The notes: a model not told the origin generated them from the sequence alone. DNA of 64,000 nucleotides from Oxalobacteraceae bacterium (GCA_003537575.1 DPRS01000004.1:17795-81794); one strand, 5' to 3'. Shown: positions 27,274 to 36,971, counted from the stretch's first letter. Numbers and translations: made by a program.

Positions 27274-28095
27274 ATGCATAATCTCTTATCCGTTTCCGCC
27301 ATTGCAGCCGGCGCGCCCGGTGCTGCCGGCCGCGTCGCCATCGAAGTCGTCGACCGCACCGCTTCCACCAATGCCGACCTGCTGGCCAGGCTCGGGCAAC
27401 TGTCGCAGCCGACCTTGCTGGCAGCCGAATCGCAAACCGCCGGCCGCGGCCGCGCCGGCCGCGCCTGGCTATCTTGCGACGGCGGCAGCCTGACGTTTTC
27501 GCTGGCCTGGCCGCTGCAACGCACCATCCGCGAACTGGCGGGCTTGCCGCTGGCGGTCGGCGTCGCGCTGGCTGAAACGCTGGGCGCATGCAAGGTGCCG
27601 GTGCGCCTGAAATGGCCGAACGACCTGTTGCTCGACGACGCCAAGCTGGGCGGCATCCTGATCGAAACCGCGCTGGACAGGAACGGCAGCCAACGCGTGT
27701 GGGCTGTCATCGGCATCGGCATGAATCTGGCCGGGCCGGAAGATCTGGCGCGGCAAATCGGCCGGCCGGTAGCGGCGCTGCCTGCCGGGCTGGCGCAGGA
27801 TCGCAACCGCCTGCTGGGCACGCTGCTGGATGGCCTGGACGGCGCCTTGCGGCAATTCGAGCGCGAAGGATTTGCGGCATTCTGCGATCGCTGGAATGCC
27901 TTGCATGCCTGGGTCGGCAAGGACGTCAGCATTCTCGACCACGGCCGCGTCATCCTGGAAGGCGTCGCCGCCGGCGTGGATGCGCAGGGCCAGCTGTTGC
28001 TCGATACGGCCGCCGGCCTGATGCCGGTGCTGGCCGGCGACGTCTCGCTGCGCATGAATGAAAACGGGAGCGAACAACATGCTGTTGCTGGTTGA
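27274..28095 (+). CDS. birA: Biotin-protein ligase
   Basis: 273 residues from ATG at 27274 (27265 is an in-frame alternative; a TACAAT -10-like hexamer overlaps it). Attaches biotin to the carboxyl-carrier protein of acetyl-CoA carboxylase. Motifs: QTAGRGRAGRAW for biotinyl-AMP binding, LKWPNDLLL with the catalytic Lys, KLGGILIE, and a C-terminal SH3-like domain. It lacks the N-terminal winged helix of E. coli BirA, so it is the monofunctional type. The 3' end overlaps coaX. Confidence 0.94.
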   Translation: MHNLLSVSAIAAGAPGAAGRVAIEVVDRTASTNADLLARLGQLSQPTLLAAESQTAGRGRAGRAWLSCDGGSLTFSLAWPLQRTIRELAGLPLAVGVALAETLGACKVPVRLKWPNDLLLDDAKLGGILIETALDRNGSQRVWAVIGIGMNLAGPEDLARQIGRPVAALPAGLAQDRNRLLGTLLDGLDGALRQFEREGFAAFCDRWNALHAWVGKDVSILDHGRVILEGVAAGVDAQGQLLLDTAAGLMPVLAGDVSLRMNENGSEQHAVAG

Positions 28096-28870
28096 CGCGG
28101 GCAATACCCGCATCAAGTGGGCGCTGATGCAATCGGCGCGCGTGGGCATGGCCGAACTGGGCCACTGGTCGGGCTACGGCTCGGTGCGGCGCGAAGACAT
28201 TTGCCAGATGGCGGATGCGCTCCAGGGCGCCGATATTTCCCGGGTGCTGATCTCCAACGTGGCCGGGCCGGAAATGCGCGCGGCGCTCGAACGCATGGCC
28301 TTGCGCGCGATGGGCATGAAGCCGGTGCCGCTGACCTGGTTTGCTTCTCAGACCGAGCTGGCCGGCGTGAAAAACGGCTACCGCGATCCGGCGCAGCTCG
28401 GCTGTGACCGTTTCGCCGCGCTGATCGGCGCCCGCGCGCTGTTTCCCGGCGTGCCGCTGATCGTCGCCACCTGCGGCACCGCCACCACGGTCGACGCCCT
28501 GGGCGCCGACGGTTATTTCCATGGCGGCATGATCCTGCCTGGACTGGGGCTGATGTCGGCTTCGCTGGCGCAAAATACCGCGCAGTTGCCGCAGGTGCCG
28601 CAATATAATGTCGGCGCGCACCCTTTCGCCGACAATACGCGGGACGCCATCGCCAGCGGCTGCATCGCCGCCCAGGCCGGCGCCATCGAGCGCGCAGTCG
28701 CGGCGCATGCGGCGCTGCTGAAGGAGGATGCGGCCCGCCTGCAATGCATCGTCTCGGGCGGCGCGGCGGCTGCGGTCGCCCCGTACCTGGCAGGCGCCGT
28801 GCGGCAGGTGGACAACCTGGTGCTGATCGGCTTGCAGGCGGCACTGACTTCGACGCAAACACCATGCTGA
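28079..28870 (+). CDS. coaX: Type III pantothenate kinase
   Basis: 263 residues; first step of coenzyme A synthesis. MLLLVDAGNTRIKWAL is the P-loop-like phosphate motif of CoaX; GCDRFAALIGARALF and VATCGTATTVDAL are the other signatures. The start at 28079 overlaps birA by 17 nt; an upstream ATG at 28058 would extend it inside birA. The 3' end overlaps the SPOR gene by 7 nt, making a three-gene unit common in Burkholderiales. Confidence 0.95.
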   Translation: MLLLVDAGNTRIKWALMQSARVGMAELGHWSGYGSVRREDICQMADALQGADISRVLISNVAGPEMRAALERMALRAMGMKPVPLTWFASQTELAGVKNGYRDPAQLGCDRFAALIGARALFPGVPLIVATCGTATTVDALGADGYFHGGMILPGLGLMSASLAQNTAQLPQVPQYNVGAHPFADNTRDAIASGCIAAQAGAIERAVAAHAALLKEDAARLQCIVSGGAAAAVAPYLAGAVRQVDNLVLIGLQAALTSTQTPC

Positions 28871-29685
28871 AATTTATCTTCTGGACTCTATTGCTGGTCA
28901 ACGGCGCCTTGTTTGGCTACCACCAGGGCTACCTCGACAGCTTTATCCCCTCCGGCCGCGAGCCGGCGCGCCTGGCGCAGCAGCTCAATGCCGGCAAGAT
29001 CCGGCTGCTGCCGGCGAACGCCAAAGCGGCGAACGCCAACGCGACGGACCATCCCGCGGCGGTCAAGCCGGCCGACAATCCTGCAGATCCAGCTGCTGGT
29101 CAGCCCGCGGCCAAGGCTGATACGACCGATGCCGCTACCCCGGCTGCCGCAATGGATGCGGCTTCGGCTGCCATGGCGGAGACTAAGACAGATGCCGGCG
29201 CGCCGCCGGCTGCCGACAAAAAACCGGAGCTTCTGGCCTGCACCGAGATCGGCAATTTCAGCGAAGCCGATGCCGGCCGTTTCGAAGCCCGCCTGGCGGC
29301 GCTGATGCCGGATGCGCGGCTGTCGCGACGCCTGATCCGCGAAGCCAGCAGCTACATGGTGTTCATCCCGCCGCAAGGCAGCAAGGAGAGCGCCGACCGG
29401 AAAGTCGAGCAGCTGCGCAGCCTTGGGGTCACCGATTTTTACGTGATCCAGGACCAGTCCGACATGCGTTGGGGAGTCTCGCTCGGCATCTTCAGCAGTG
29501 AAGAATCGGCCAAAAAGCGACTGGAACAGCTGAAGCAGCAGGGCGTGCGCACCGCGCGCATCGGTGCGCGCAGCACCATCAGCAGGGTGGCGGTCCAGTT
29601 GCGCGCGCTGGATGCTGCTGGCAGGGAAAAACTAGAAACAATCAAGGCGGATTTTCCGCAGCAACAGCAGCGCAATTGCCTCTGA
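28864..29685 (+). CDS. SPOR-domain membrane protein
   Basis: 273 residues. One N-terminal membrane helix (FIFWTLLLVNGALFGYHQGY), an Ala/Pro/Lys-rich periplasmic linker (about 45-125), and a C-terminal SPOR-like domain (about 140-230; SYMVFIPPQGSKESADRKVE, WGVSLGIFSSEESAKKRLEQL) that in this family binds denuded glycan at the septum. Probably a minor divisome or cell-wall protein. Third gene after birA and coaX. Confidence 0.85.
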   Translation: MLKFIFWTLLLVNGALFGYHQGYLDSFIPSGREPARLAQQLNAGKIRLLPANAKAANANATDHPAAVKPADNPADPAAGQPAAKADTTDAATPAAAMDAASAAMAETKTDAGAPPAADKKPELLACTEIGNFSEADAGRFEARLAALMPDARLSRRLIREASSYMVFIPPQGSKESADRKVEQLRSLGVTDFYVIQDQSDMRWGVSLGIFSSEESAKKRLEQLKQQGVRTARIGARSTISRVAVQLRALDAAGREKLETIKADFPQQQQRNCL

Positions 29686-29690
29686 CACGC

Positions 29691-29933
29691 TTAAAGGTTA
29701 CCGTTTCCTTGCGCCGGGGAAGCCAAAGCTGCCAGCAGGCAGGCACGGCACAGGCAGGCGGTAGCTTGTCGAGTGCCAATGGCGTTCCTGTCGTCATGTA
29801 ATGCCGTGGCCGGCAGCGTCGGCAATTGCATGCACCAGCACGGCGCATCAGTCGCGCCGCTTGCCGCCGATGCGTCCGCCACATCTACCATTCCGCAGGC
29901 AAACTCGGCGCCGCAGCGCGCGCAGCGGCTCAT
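29691..29933 (-). CDS. Cysteine-rich CWC family small protein
   Basis: 80 residues. The pattern CARCGAEFACGM ... CWCMQLPTLP ... CLCRACL is the cysteine-rich CWC family, probably a small zinc-binding protein of unknown function. The ATG at 29933 overlaps the stop of the anti-sigma gene (ATGA), so it is the third gene of the ECF operon. Confidence 0.8.
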   Translation of the reverse strand: MSRCARCGAEFACGMVDVADASAASGATDAPCWCMQLPTLPATALHDDRNAIGTRQATACLCRACLLAALASPAQGNGNL

Positions 29934-30151
29934 GACCAGGTGTCGTCCAGGCTACGCGCCTTCGGCTGGTGGGTACTGTCGAGCCTTTTCATGGCTTGGC
30001 GGATCAGCTGCATCTGGCCGCTGAAATTATGGCAGGCATCGCACAGCATGAGATGCGCGCGCAGACGCGTGCGTTCCATCAGCGACAGTTCGCGGTCCAG
30101 CCCTTCCGAGATCAGCCGGTGCGATTCCTTGCAAGTGAGCTTGAATCCCAT
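29930..30151 (-). CDS. Zinc-finger anti-sigma factor (ZAS / zf-HC2)
   Basis: 73 residues. The anti-sigma zinc motif H-x3-C-x2-C is in AHLMLCDACHNF, with an earlier conserved LTCKESHRLISEGLDREL. Unlike many anti-sigmas it has no membrane helix, so it is probably a soluble redox- or zinc-responsive ZAS protein acting on the sigma factor encoded 2 nt upstream. Confidence 0.87.
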   Translation of the reverse strand: MGFKLTCKESHRLISEGLDRELSLMERTRLRAHLMLCDACHNFSGQMQLIRQAMKRLDSTHQPKARSLDDTWS

Positions 30152-30153
30152 GA

Positions 30154-30744
30154 TTATCTTTTTCCTTGATTCCCTTGCGCGGCGCGATCGCCGAACCAGT
30201 GCAGTTCCAGGCATTCGCGCAGGCGCAGCCGGGCCCGGTACAGCATGACCCAGGCATTGGACGCCGAAATATCCAGCTCCCTGCAGATTTCCTCGGTGTC
30301 CAGTTCCAGCCACTCACGCATCATGAAAATGCGCGCAGCCCTGGGCGGAAGCTTTTCCAGGCACAATTCCAGCATCCTGAAAAAATCCTGTTGTTCCAGC
30401 GCGGCATCCGGGTTGCCCCAGTGGCGCGGTCTTTGCATGGGATGGCCGTCGGCGGCGAACAAGGCATCGACCTGTTCCTGGCCGAGGTCGTCGTCGAGGG
30501 TATCATCGAGGCGGCAGGTGCGGCGGGTGCTGCGCAAGGCATCGACGATCTTGTGCTTCATGATGCCGATGACATAGGTGCGCAGGGAAGACTGACCGGC
30601 GTAGCCGTCGGGCTTTTCCAGCACGGCCATCAGGGCATCCTGCACCACGTCATCGGCCAGGCTGTCGTTGCGCAATTGCAGGCGGGCGAAGCGCACCAGC
30701 GTCGGGCGCAGGGATTCCAGTTGTTCTGTTATAGGGTTAAGCAT
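30154..30744 (-). CDS. ECF RNA polymerase sigma factor
   Basis: 196 residues. Region 2 (FARLQLRNDSLADDVVQDALMAV ... YVIGIMKHKIVDALR) and region 4 (CLEKLPPRAARIFMMREW ... ISASNAWVMLYRARLRLRECL) of an extracytoplasmic-function sigma factor. The ATG at 30744 was chosen because conservation starts there; the open frame extends further upstream without coding signal. Followed by its anti-sigma and a CWC protein. Target promoters unknown. Confidence 0.92.
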   Translation of the reverse strand: MLNPITEQLESLRPTLVRFARLQLRNDSLADDVVQDALMAVLEKPDGYAGQSSLRTYVIGIMKHKIVDALRSTRRTCRLDDTLDDDLGQEQVDALFAADGHPMQRPRHWGNPDAALEQQDFFRMLELCLEKLPPRAARIFMMREWLELDTEEICRELDISASNAWVMLYRARLRLRECLELHWFGDRAAQGNQGKR

Positions 30745-30865
30745 GATGTTGCGATTGCCAGTTGGCCCAAAGACTAGCGGATTAACCGGGGAAACACAAG
30801 AAAATCGCCGGGAAAAACCTGCGCATTCGCTGTAAAATCGCGGAAATATTTTTTCAGGATCTGCC

Positions 30866-31768
30866 ATGATTACCCAAGACACTGATCTCGCTACCGTATC
30901 GCCGCAAATCAAGGCCGAGATCCTCGCCCAGGCGCTGCCGTACATCCGCAAATTCCACGGCAAGACCATTGTCGTCAAATACGGCGGCAATGCCATGACC
31001 GAAGAGCACCTGAAGCACGGTTTTGCCCGTGATGTCATTTTGCTCAAACTGGTCGGCATGAACCCGGTGGTGGTGCATGGCGGCGGCCCGCAGATCGACA
31101 ACGCCCTGAAGAAGATCGGCAAGCAGGGCAACTTCGTGCAGGGCATGCGCATCACTGACGAGGAAACGATGGAAGTGGTGGAGTGGGTGCTGGGCGGCGA
31201 AGTCCAGCAGGATATCGTCATGCTGATCAACCATTACGGCGGCCAGGCCGTCGGTCTGACCGGCAAGGACGGCGGCCTGATCCGCGCACGCAAGATGCAG
31301 ATGCCCGACAAGGAAAAGCCGGGCGAATTCCTCGACATCGGCTTCGTCGGCGAAATCGAGGCGATCAACCCGGCGGTGGTGAAGGCCCTGCAGGACGACG
31401 CCTTCATTCCCATCATTTCGCCGATCGGCTTCGGCGAGGATGGTCAGGCTTACAACATCAATGCGGATGTGGTGGCCGGCAAGATCGCCGAAATCCTGCG
31501 GGCGGAAAAGCTCATCATGATGACCAATATTGCCGGCGTGCAGGACAAGAAAGGCCAACTGGTGACCGACCTGTCCGCGCGCGAGATCGACGAGATGTTC
31601 GCCGACGGCACCATCTCCGGCGGCATGCTGCCGAAGATTTCCTCGGCGCTGGAGGCCGCCCGCTCGGGCGTCAACACCGTGCACATCATCGATGGCCGCA
31701 TCGAGCATTCGCTCCTGCTGGAAGTGCTGACCGAGCAGGCCTTCGGCACCATGATCCGTTCGCATTGA
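30866..31768 (+). CDS. argB: N-acetylglutamate kinase
   Basis: 300 residues; second step of arginine synthesis. [23 protein letters not shown] and the C-terminal [20 protein letters not shown] are diagnostic. RBS is weak (TCAGGATCTGCC) but the start fits the family. A TGTAAAAT stretch near 30830 could be the -10. The stop is overlapped by the following TTG start. Confidence 0.97.
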   Translation: MITQDTDLATVSPQIKAEILAQALPYIRKFHGKTIVVKYGGNAMTEEHLKHGFARDVILLKLVGMNPVVVHGGGPQIDNALKKIGKQGNFVQGMRITDEETMEVVEWVLGGEVQQDIVMLINHYGGQAVGLTGKDGGLIRARKMQMPDKEKPGEFLDIGFVGEIEAINPAVVKALQDDAFIPIISPIGFGEDGQAYNINADVVAGKIAEILRAEKLIMMTNIAGVQDKKGQLVTDLSAREIDEMFADGTISGGMLPKISSALEAARSGVNTVHIIDGRIEHSLLLEVLTEQAFGTMIRSH

Positions 31769-32463
31769 TTACCTGGCTGTTCGACCTCGACAATACCCTG
31801 CACAACGCCTCGCACGCGATCTTCCCGGCGATCCACGCCAACATGAACGCGTACCTGGCGCAGGTGCTGGGCGACGGCGAGACCCCGGCCGACCCGGCGC
31901 ATGTCAACGCCGTGCGCAACCATTACTGGAAACGCTACGGCGCCACCCTGCTCGGAATGATCCGTCATCACGACGTGCGGGCGGAAGATTTCCTGCGCGA
32001 GGCGCACCGTTTCGACGATCTTTTCGACATGATCCGCGCCGAGCGCGGCCTGGTGCGCCTGCTGCAGCGCCTGCCGGGGCGCAAGATCCTGCTGACCAAT
32101 GCCCCGCGCCGTTATTCGCAGGAGGTGGTGCGCCACCTCGGCCTGCACCGTCATTTCGCCCACCACGTGCCGATCGAAGCCATGTGGGTGCATCGCCAGC
32201 TGCGTCCCAAGCCGTCGAAGATCCTGCTGAAGAAGCTGCTGAAGCAATACCGCATCGCGCCCGGCCAGACCATCCTGGTGGAAGACACCGTCGCCAACCT
32301 GAAGTCGGCCAAGAGCCTGGGCTTGCGCACCGCCTGGATCACCGGCTACATGTCCGCCGGTGCGCCGACGTCGACGCGCCACGTTACAAAGCTCCCCGCT
32401 TATGTCGATGTCAAAGTAAAATCCGTGCGAAGACTTCCCGCCAGCCTGTCCCGGCTGCGCTGA
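31765..32463 (+). CDS. HAD-type pyrimidine 5'-nucleotidase
   Basis: 232 residues. Starts at TTG 31765, overlapping the argB stop (TTGA), which places the HAD motif [10 protein letters not shown] at residues 4-12. Motif II is LLTNAPRR and motif III/IV lies in RPKPSK ... [15 protein letters not shown]. This is the SDT1-like HAD group that dephosphorylates UMP/CMP. The argB-nucleotidase-slmA order is usual in Oxalobacteraceae, as I recall. Confidence 0.9.
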   Translation: MITWLFDLDNTLHNASHAIFPAIHANMNAYLAQVLGDGETPADPAHVNAVRNHYWKRYGATLLGMIRHHDVRAEDFLREAHRFDDLFDMIRAERGLVRLLQRLPGRKILLTNAPRRYSQEVVRHLGLHRHFAHHVPIEAMWVHRQLRPKPSKILLKKLLKQYRIAPGQTILVEDTVANLKSAKSLGLRTAWITGYMSAGAPTSTRHVTKLPAYVDVKVKSVRRLPASLSRLR

Positions 32464-32495
32464 CCGCCTATCAACCGCTGACAGATCGAACCTCC

Positions 32496-33071
32496 ATGGC
32501 CACTACCAAACCGGGCGAACGCAAGCTGCAGATCCTGCAAACCCTGGCTTCCATGCTGGAGCAGCCGAAGGGCGAAAAAATCACTACCGCCGCCCTCGCG
32601 GCGCGGCTGGAAGTGTCGGAGGCGGCGCTGTACCGGCACTTCGCCAGCAAGGCGCAGATGTTCGAAGGACTGATTGAATTCATCGAGTCGACCGTGTTCG
32701 GCCTCATCAACCAGATCACCGAGCGCGAGGAAAACGGCTTGCAGCAGGCGCATGCGATCGCCGCCATGCTGCTCAATTTCGCCGAGCGCAATCCCGGCAT
32801 GACGCGGGTGATCATCGGCGACGCCCTGGTCAATGAAAACGAACGGCTGCAGGCGCGCATGAACCAGTTCATCGAGCGCATCGAGCTGGCCTTAAAGCAG
32901 GCGCTGCGCCTGGCGGCTACCCAAGGGCAGGCCGACGAGGCGCATGCCGCCGCCCGCGCCGGCATGATCACCAGCTATGTCGTCGGCCGCTGGCACCGTT
33001 TCGCCAAGACCGGCTTCAAGCATAGCCTGGCGGATGGCACGCCGGCGCAGCTGGCGATGCTGCTGACCTGA
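32496..33071 (+). CDS. slmA: Nucleoid occlusion factor SlmA (TetR family)
   Basis: 191 residues. TetR-type helix-turn-helix KITTAALAARLEVSEAALYRHF with FASKAQMFEGLIEFIE, and the C-terminal GMITSYVVGRWHRFAKTGFK typical of SlmA, which binds DNA and blocks FtsZ over the nucleoid. Start at 32496. Confidence 0.92.
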   Translation: MATTKPGERKLQILQTLASMLEQPKGEKITTAALAARLEVSEAALYRHFASKAQMFEGLIEFIESTVFGLINQITEREENGLQQAHAIAAMLLNFAERNPGMTRVIIGDALVNENERLQARMNQFIERIELALKQALRLAATQGQADEAHAAARAGMITSYVVGRWHRFAKTGFKHSLADGTPAQLAMLLT

Positions 33072-33128
33072 GTCCGGCCGCTCCTGGCAGGCGGCTAGCC
33101 GATATCCAGCATTCAGTTTCGCAATTCC

Positions 33129-34985
33129 ATGTCTTCACCGACCCAGTTTCCGTCCGCCGCCGCAGGGCAAGGCATGGAGTGCTTTGCCCTGCTCGACGAC
33201 GCCGGCGCCACTGCAGCACGCTCGCGCCTGTACACCGGCCACGCCGGCACGCTGGCCTGCGCCGATGCCGCGCAATTGCCGGATTTTCTCGAAAACATGC
33301 AGCATGCGCTGGCGCAGGGAGGGCATGCGCTGGCGCTGTTCGATTACGAACTGGGCGCGCAAATGCAAGGCATTGCCGCGCGCCCCGACCGTGCGCCGCT
33401 TGCCCAGGTATTGTTGTTCAGCGAGTGCCGCAGGCTGACAGCAGGTGAGGCCGAGCAGTGGCTGGCGCAGCGGGAAGCGGAGGAGGACCGGCGTCCCGCC
33501 GGCATCGCCGGCCTGCGTTCCAGCATCGACGAGCCGCAATTCCATGATGCGATCGCCCGCATTCACCGCTACCTCGAAGCGGGCGACACTTACCAGGTCA
33601 ACTATACCTACCGCCTGCGCTTCGATGCGTACGGCGAGCCGGTCGCGCTGTACCGGCGCCTGCGCGCCAGCCAGCCGGTGCCCTATGGCGCGCTGATCGC
33701 GCTGCCGGACGGCGGCACGATCCTGTCCTTCTCGCCCGAGCTGTTCGTGCGCAATGACAGCGGCCAATTGACAGCCCGCCCGATGAAGGGCACGGCGGCC
33801 GCCAGCGGCGACGCAGCGCAGGATGCCGGACGGGCGCAAGCCCTGGCCGCCGATCCGAAAAACCGCGCGGAAAACCTGATGATCGTCGACCTTTTGCGCA
33901 ACGACCTCGGTCGCATCGCGCAGCCGGGCACCGTGCGGGTGCCGCAACTGTTCGAGGTCAGCCGCTACGGCCAGGTTCTGCAGATGACTTCGACGGTCTG
34001 CGCGAGCGTGCGCGCGGAAGTCACGCTGGCGCAACTGCTGACGGCGCTGTACCCCTGCGGCTCGATTACCGGCGCGCCCAAGCGGCGCACCATGCAAATC
34101 ATCCGCGAACTGGAGCCGGATGCGCGCGGCTGGTATACCGGCGCAATCGGCTGGTTCGACGCCGCCAGGGAAGGGCAGCGCATCGGCGACTTTTGCCTGT
34201 CGGTGCCGATCCGCACCCTGGCGCTGCAGGCGCCGCAAGGCGGCGTGCGCGCGGGGGAAATGGGCGTCGGTGCCGGCATCGTGTATGACAGCGATGCCGC
34301 CCAGGAGTATGCCGAATGCCTGCTGAAGGCGCGCTTCCTCACCGGCCTCACGCAGGATTTCGAACTGCTGGAAACCCTGCAGGCCAGCGCAGCGGGCTGC
34401 CCTTACCTGGAGCGGCACCTGCGGCGCCTGCGCGCTTCCGCGCTGTACTTCGGTTTCGCCTTCAACGAGCCAGCGCTGTGCGCACAGCTGCACTGGGCAT
34501 GCGCTGCGCTGCCGCCTGGCGCGCATCGCCTGCGCCTGGCCTTGCGGCAGGATGGCTGTGCCTCGATTCAGACCGCGCCGCTGGCCCCGCTGGCGCAACC
34601 GGTGAAAGTGCTGCTGGCGCCGCAGCCAATGCGTTCGGATGATCTCTTCCTGCGTCACAAGACCACGCTGCGCCAGACCTACGACGCCGCCTGGAAGCAG
34701 GCCGAGGCCCAGGGCGCATTCGACATGCTGTTCCACAATGAAGCCGGCGAATTGACCGAAGGCGCGCGCAGCAACCTGTTCATCAAGCTGCATGGCCGCT
34801 GGCTGACCCCGCCGGTATCGGCCGGCCTGCTGCCCGGCGTGATGCGCGCGGTTCTGCTGGACGACCCGGCATGGCAAGCTGTCGAAGCGCCCATTACTCT
34901 TGCGGACCTGCACGCCGCCGAAGAGATCGTCGTCTGCAATGCGCTGCGCGGCGCCTTGCGCGCCACGCTTCCCGCATCTGCCTGA
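33129..34985 (+). CDS. pabB-pabC: Fused aminodeoxychorismate synthase component I / aminodeoxychorismate lyase
   Basis: 618 residues. Residues ~1-400 are PabB: YQVNYTYRLRF, FSPELFV, RPMKGTAAA, NLMIVDLLRNDLGRIA, GSITGAPKRRTMQII and GVGAGIVYDSD. Residues ~410-618 are a class IV aminotransferase fold, PabC: ERHLRRLRASA, the PLP Lys in FLRHKTTLR, and LTEGARSNLFIK. Together they make p-aminobenzoate for folate from chorismate, with glutamine amidotransferase supplied elsewhere. Such PabB-PabC fusions are known in betaproteobacteria. Confidence 0.94.
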   Translation: MSSPTQFPSAAAGQGMECFALLDDAGATAARSRLYTGHAGTLACADAAQLPDFLENMQHALAQGGHALALFDYELGAQMQGIAARPDRAPLAQVLLFSECRRLTAGEAEQWLAQREAEEDRRPAGIAGLRSSIDEPQFHDAIARIHRYLEAGDTYQVNYTYRLRFDAYGEPVALYRRLRASQPVPYGALIALPDGGTILSFSPELFVRNDSGQLTARPMKGTAAASGDAAQDAGRAQALAADPKNRAENLMIVDLLRNDLGRIAQPGTVRVPQLFEVSRYGQVLQMTSTVCASVRAEVTLAQLLTALYPCGSITGAPKRRTMQIIRELEPDARGWYTGAIGWFDAAREGQRIGDFCLSVPIRTLALQAPQGGVRAGEMGVGAGIVYDSDAAQEYAECLLKARFLTGLTQDFELLETLQASAAGCPYLERHLRRLRASALYFGFAFNEPALCAQLHWACAALPPGAHRLRLALRQDGCASIQTAPLAPLAQPVKVLLAPQPMRSDDLFLRHKTTLRQTYDAAWKQAEAQGAFDMLFHNEAGELTEGARSNLFIKLHGRWLTPPVSAGLLPGVMRAVLLDDPAWQAVEAPITLADLHAAEEIVVCNALRGALRATLPASA

Positions 34986-35046
34986 ATTCTCTCCAATCCA
35001 CTGATGTGTCGCCCGGTTCCCTGGCATGACTGGTATTTCGGCCGGT

Positions 35047-35083
35047 AACTGGCAATATGGCCAGTTCTGGTCGATTGGCCAGT
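35047..35083. promoter_or_regulatory. Candidate operator upstream of the PHB-depolymerase gene
   Basis: A perfect 7-bp inverted repeat AACTGGC-N6-GCCAGTT at 35047-35066, followed by a third half-site GGCCAGT at 35077-35083, about 95 nt before the depolymerase start. The binding protein is unknown. The remainder of the 34986-35176 spacer shows nothing else. Confidence 0.4.
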
Positions 35084-35176
35084 GTCATTTTCCCGATTGC
35101 AGTCTTACGATCGTTGCGAGGCAAAAAAACCATAAACCTCGCCCCTATAGGGAAATCCATTCAAGGAGACAATGAT

Positions 35177-36877
35177 ATGCAGATGAAAAAAACACTGCGC
35201 GTCACGGCTGCCCTGCTGCTAGGCATCAGCGTGTCGGCTTCCGCCTTCGCGCTGACCCCTGGTAGCGGCACCTGGGTCAAGGAAACGGCGACATATGGCA
35301 CGCCGACCCTGAAAGATGCATATGTTTATGTTCCGAAGAATTCTGCGCCGGAAGTGCTCGTCGGCAAGCGCGCCCTGATGCTGAGCCTGCATGGCTGCGG
35401 CATGACCGCGCCGACCAGCGTGATCGACAAACGCTTCAACTGGGAAGCGACGGCGGAAAAATACGGCATGGTGGTGGTGGCCCCGACCGTGCCTTCCGGC
35501 ACCAGCGCAACGCGCGTTGCCGGCGGCTGCTGGGACTGGTTCGGCGCCGCGCACAATCGCAATTCCCGCGATGCCGTGCCTCTGCTGAAGCTGATCGACG
35601 CCATCAAGGCGCGCAGCAACCTCGACATCGACCCCAACCAGATCTATGTCAGCGGCCTGTCTTCCGGCGCTGGCGAAGCCCACGTACTGGGCTGCTCCTT
35701 CCCCGACTATTTTGCCGGCGTAGCGCCGAACGCCGCACCGACCCTGGGGGCGGAAGCGGGTGACATTTCGGTTCCGCCGAAACGCTCGGCCCAACAAGTG
35801 GTCGATACCTGCCGCGCAATCAACGGCAACCAGTTCAATACGTACTTCAATACGCAGATTTATGCGGCCGTCTATGGCGACAAGGATTACCTGGTGCTGC
35901 CCGCGCATAACGTGCGCAATGTCGAAGGCATGAAACAACTTTATGGCGCCACGATCGATGGCGGCAAGGCAAGCATCGACGGCGGCGGTTCGGTCCAGTA
36001 CTGGAATGACAACAAAGGCCAGGTGCGCATTTCCGACATGGTCGTGGCCGGCATGGGGCACGCCTGGCCGGCAGGACCTGGCGCCACCCCGAACACCGCC
36101 TGGGTTGATTCCACACGGGTGAACTATCCCGTCTATGTCACGAAGTTTTTCTTTGATAACAACCTGCGTGTCAACAAGTGGAAGATTTCCTGCTCGGTTG
36201 CCGTCCCCAACGCTACCAGCGCCACGGTATCGGCTTCGGCCACCGCAGCGGCAGGCGCCACCATCGCCAGCTACAAGGTAGCCCTGCAAGGAAAGACGCC
36301 GGTCAATGACACTGCCGCCGGTAGCGGCGTCAGCATGAGCAAAACCTACACATTAGGCAATGGCCCTTATACCGGCACTGTCACTGCGGTCGATTCCAAG
36401 GGCGCCGAGTCGGAAGCCTGCGTGCTGCCACCCTTCCAGGTAGGCGCGCTCGATCCGCTCTATCCGCCGACCAATATCCAGGCTAACGGCATTTCCTCCA
36501 CTGCCATCAAGCTGACCTGGACTGCGGCTGCCGGCGCCGTCGCCTATGACGTCACCCGCGGCAGCATCGTCATCCATGTCACCGGCACCGAAGCCACGGA
36601 TTCCGGCCTGGCGCCGAATCAGAGCTATACCTATACGGTGACTGCGATTGACGCCGGCGGGCGGCGCGCCTCCTCCGGCGCAGTGACAGGCAAGACTCAG
36701 CCTGTCACCTATACGGAAACCGTCACGGCGACCGTCACCGGCCACTATGCGGCCGGCCGCCTGAACGTCAACCAGTACCTGCAGCTGGGGGCGAAGTATG
36801 GTTATAACGCTTCGATGACGCTGTACAAGTGCGAAGGCAGCTGGACCAATTCGTCCAGCTGCGGTCCGCTGCAATAA
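35177..36877 (+). CDS. Extracellular PHB-depolymerase-type esterase with FN3 domain
   Basis: 566 residues. Signal peptide (MKKTLRVTAALLLGISVSASAFA). Catalytic domain about 30-340: oxyanion motif LSLHGCGMTAP, lipase-like box GLSSGAGEA with the Ser, Asp probably in YGDKDYLV and His in GMGHAWPAG. A fibronectin-III-like domain (about 430-515; PPTNIQANGISSTAIKLTW) and a C-terminal ~50-residue binding module (HYAAGRLNVNQYLQLGAKYGY) follow. This layout suits an extracellular short-chain polyhydroxyalkanoate depolymerase. AAGGAGA precedes ATG 35177; 35183 also possible. Followed by a strong terminator. Confidence 0.88.
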   Translation: MQMKKTLRVTAALLLGISVSASAFALTPGSGTWVKETATYGTPTLKDAYVYVPKNSAPEVLVGKRALMLSLHGCGMTAPTSVIDKRFNWEATAEKYGMVVVAPTVPSGTSATRVAGGCWDWFGAAHNRNSRDAVPLLKLIDAIKARSNLDIDPNQIYVSGLSSGAGEAHVLGCSFPDYFAGVAPNAAPTLGAEAGDISVPPKRSAQQVVDTCRAINGNQFNTYFNTQIYAAVYGDKDYLVLPAHNVRNVEGMKQLYGATIDGGKASIDGGGSVQYWNDNKGQVRISDMVVAGMGHAWPAGPGATPNTAWVDSTRVNYPVYVTKFFFDNNLRVNKWKISCSVAVPNATSATVSASATAAAGATIASYKVALQGKTPVNDTAAGSGVSMSKTYTLGNGPYTGTVTAVDSKGAESEACVLPPFQVGALDPLYPPTNIQANGISSTAIKLTWTAAAGAVAYDVTRGSIVIHVTGTEATDSGLAPNQSYTYTVTAIDAGGRRASSGAVTGKTQPVTYTETVTATVTGHYAAGRLNVNQYLQLGAKYGYNASMTLYKCEGSWTNSSSCGPLQ

Positions 36878-36937
36878 GCTTCCTTTGGACGCTGCTTCCA
36901 GCCTGGCTGGAGCGGCGCTGGCCCCATGCCAGGTTGG

Positions 36938-36971
36938 CCAGTCGGCAGTCGCCGGCTGGTCTTTTTTGTTT
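36938..36971 (+). terminator. Rho-independent terminator after the PHB depolymerase
   Basis: Stem CCAGTCGGC/GCCGGCTGG with a 4-nt loop and one mismatched pair, followed directly by a run of T at 36960-36968. Confidence 0.8.

Noticed and set aside
23604..28055. Minus-strand 712- and 709-residue open frames
   Set aside because: Antisense to the giant histidine kinase and birA; no ribosome site or motif.
33135..35027. Minus-strand 630-residue open frame
   Set aside because: Antisense of the pabB-pabC fusion.
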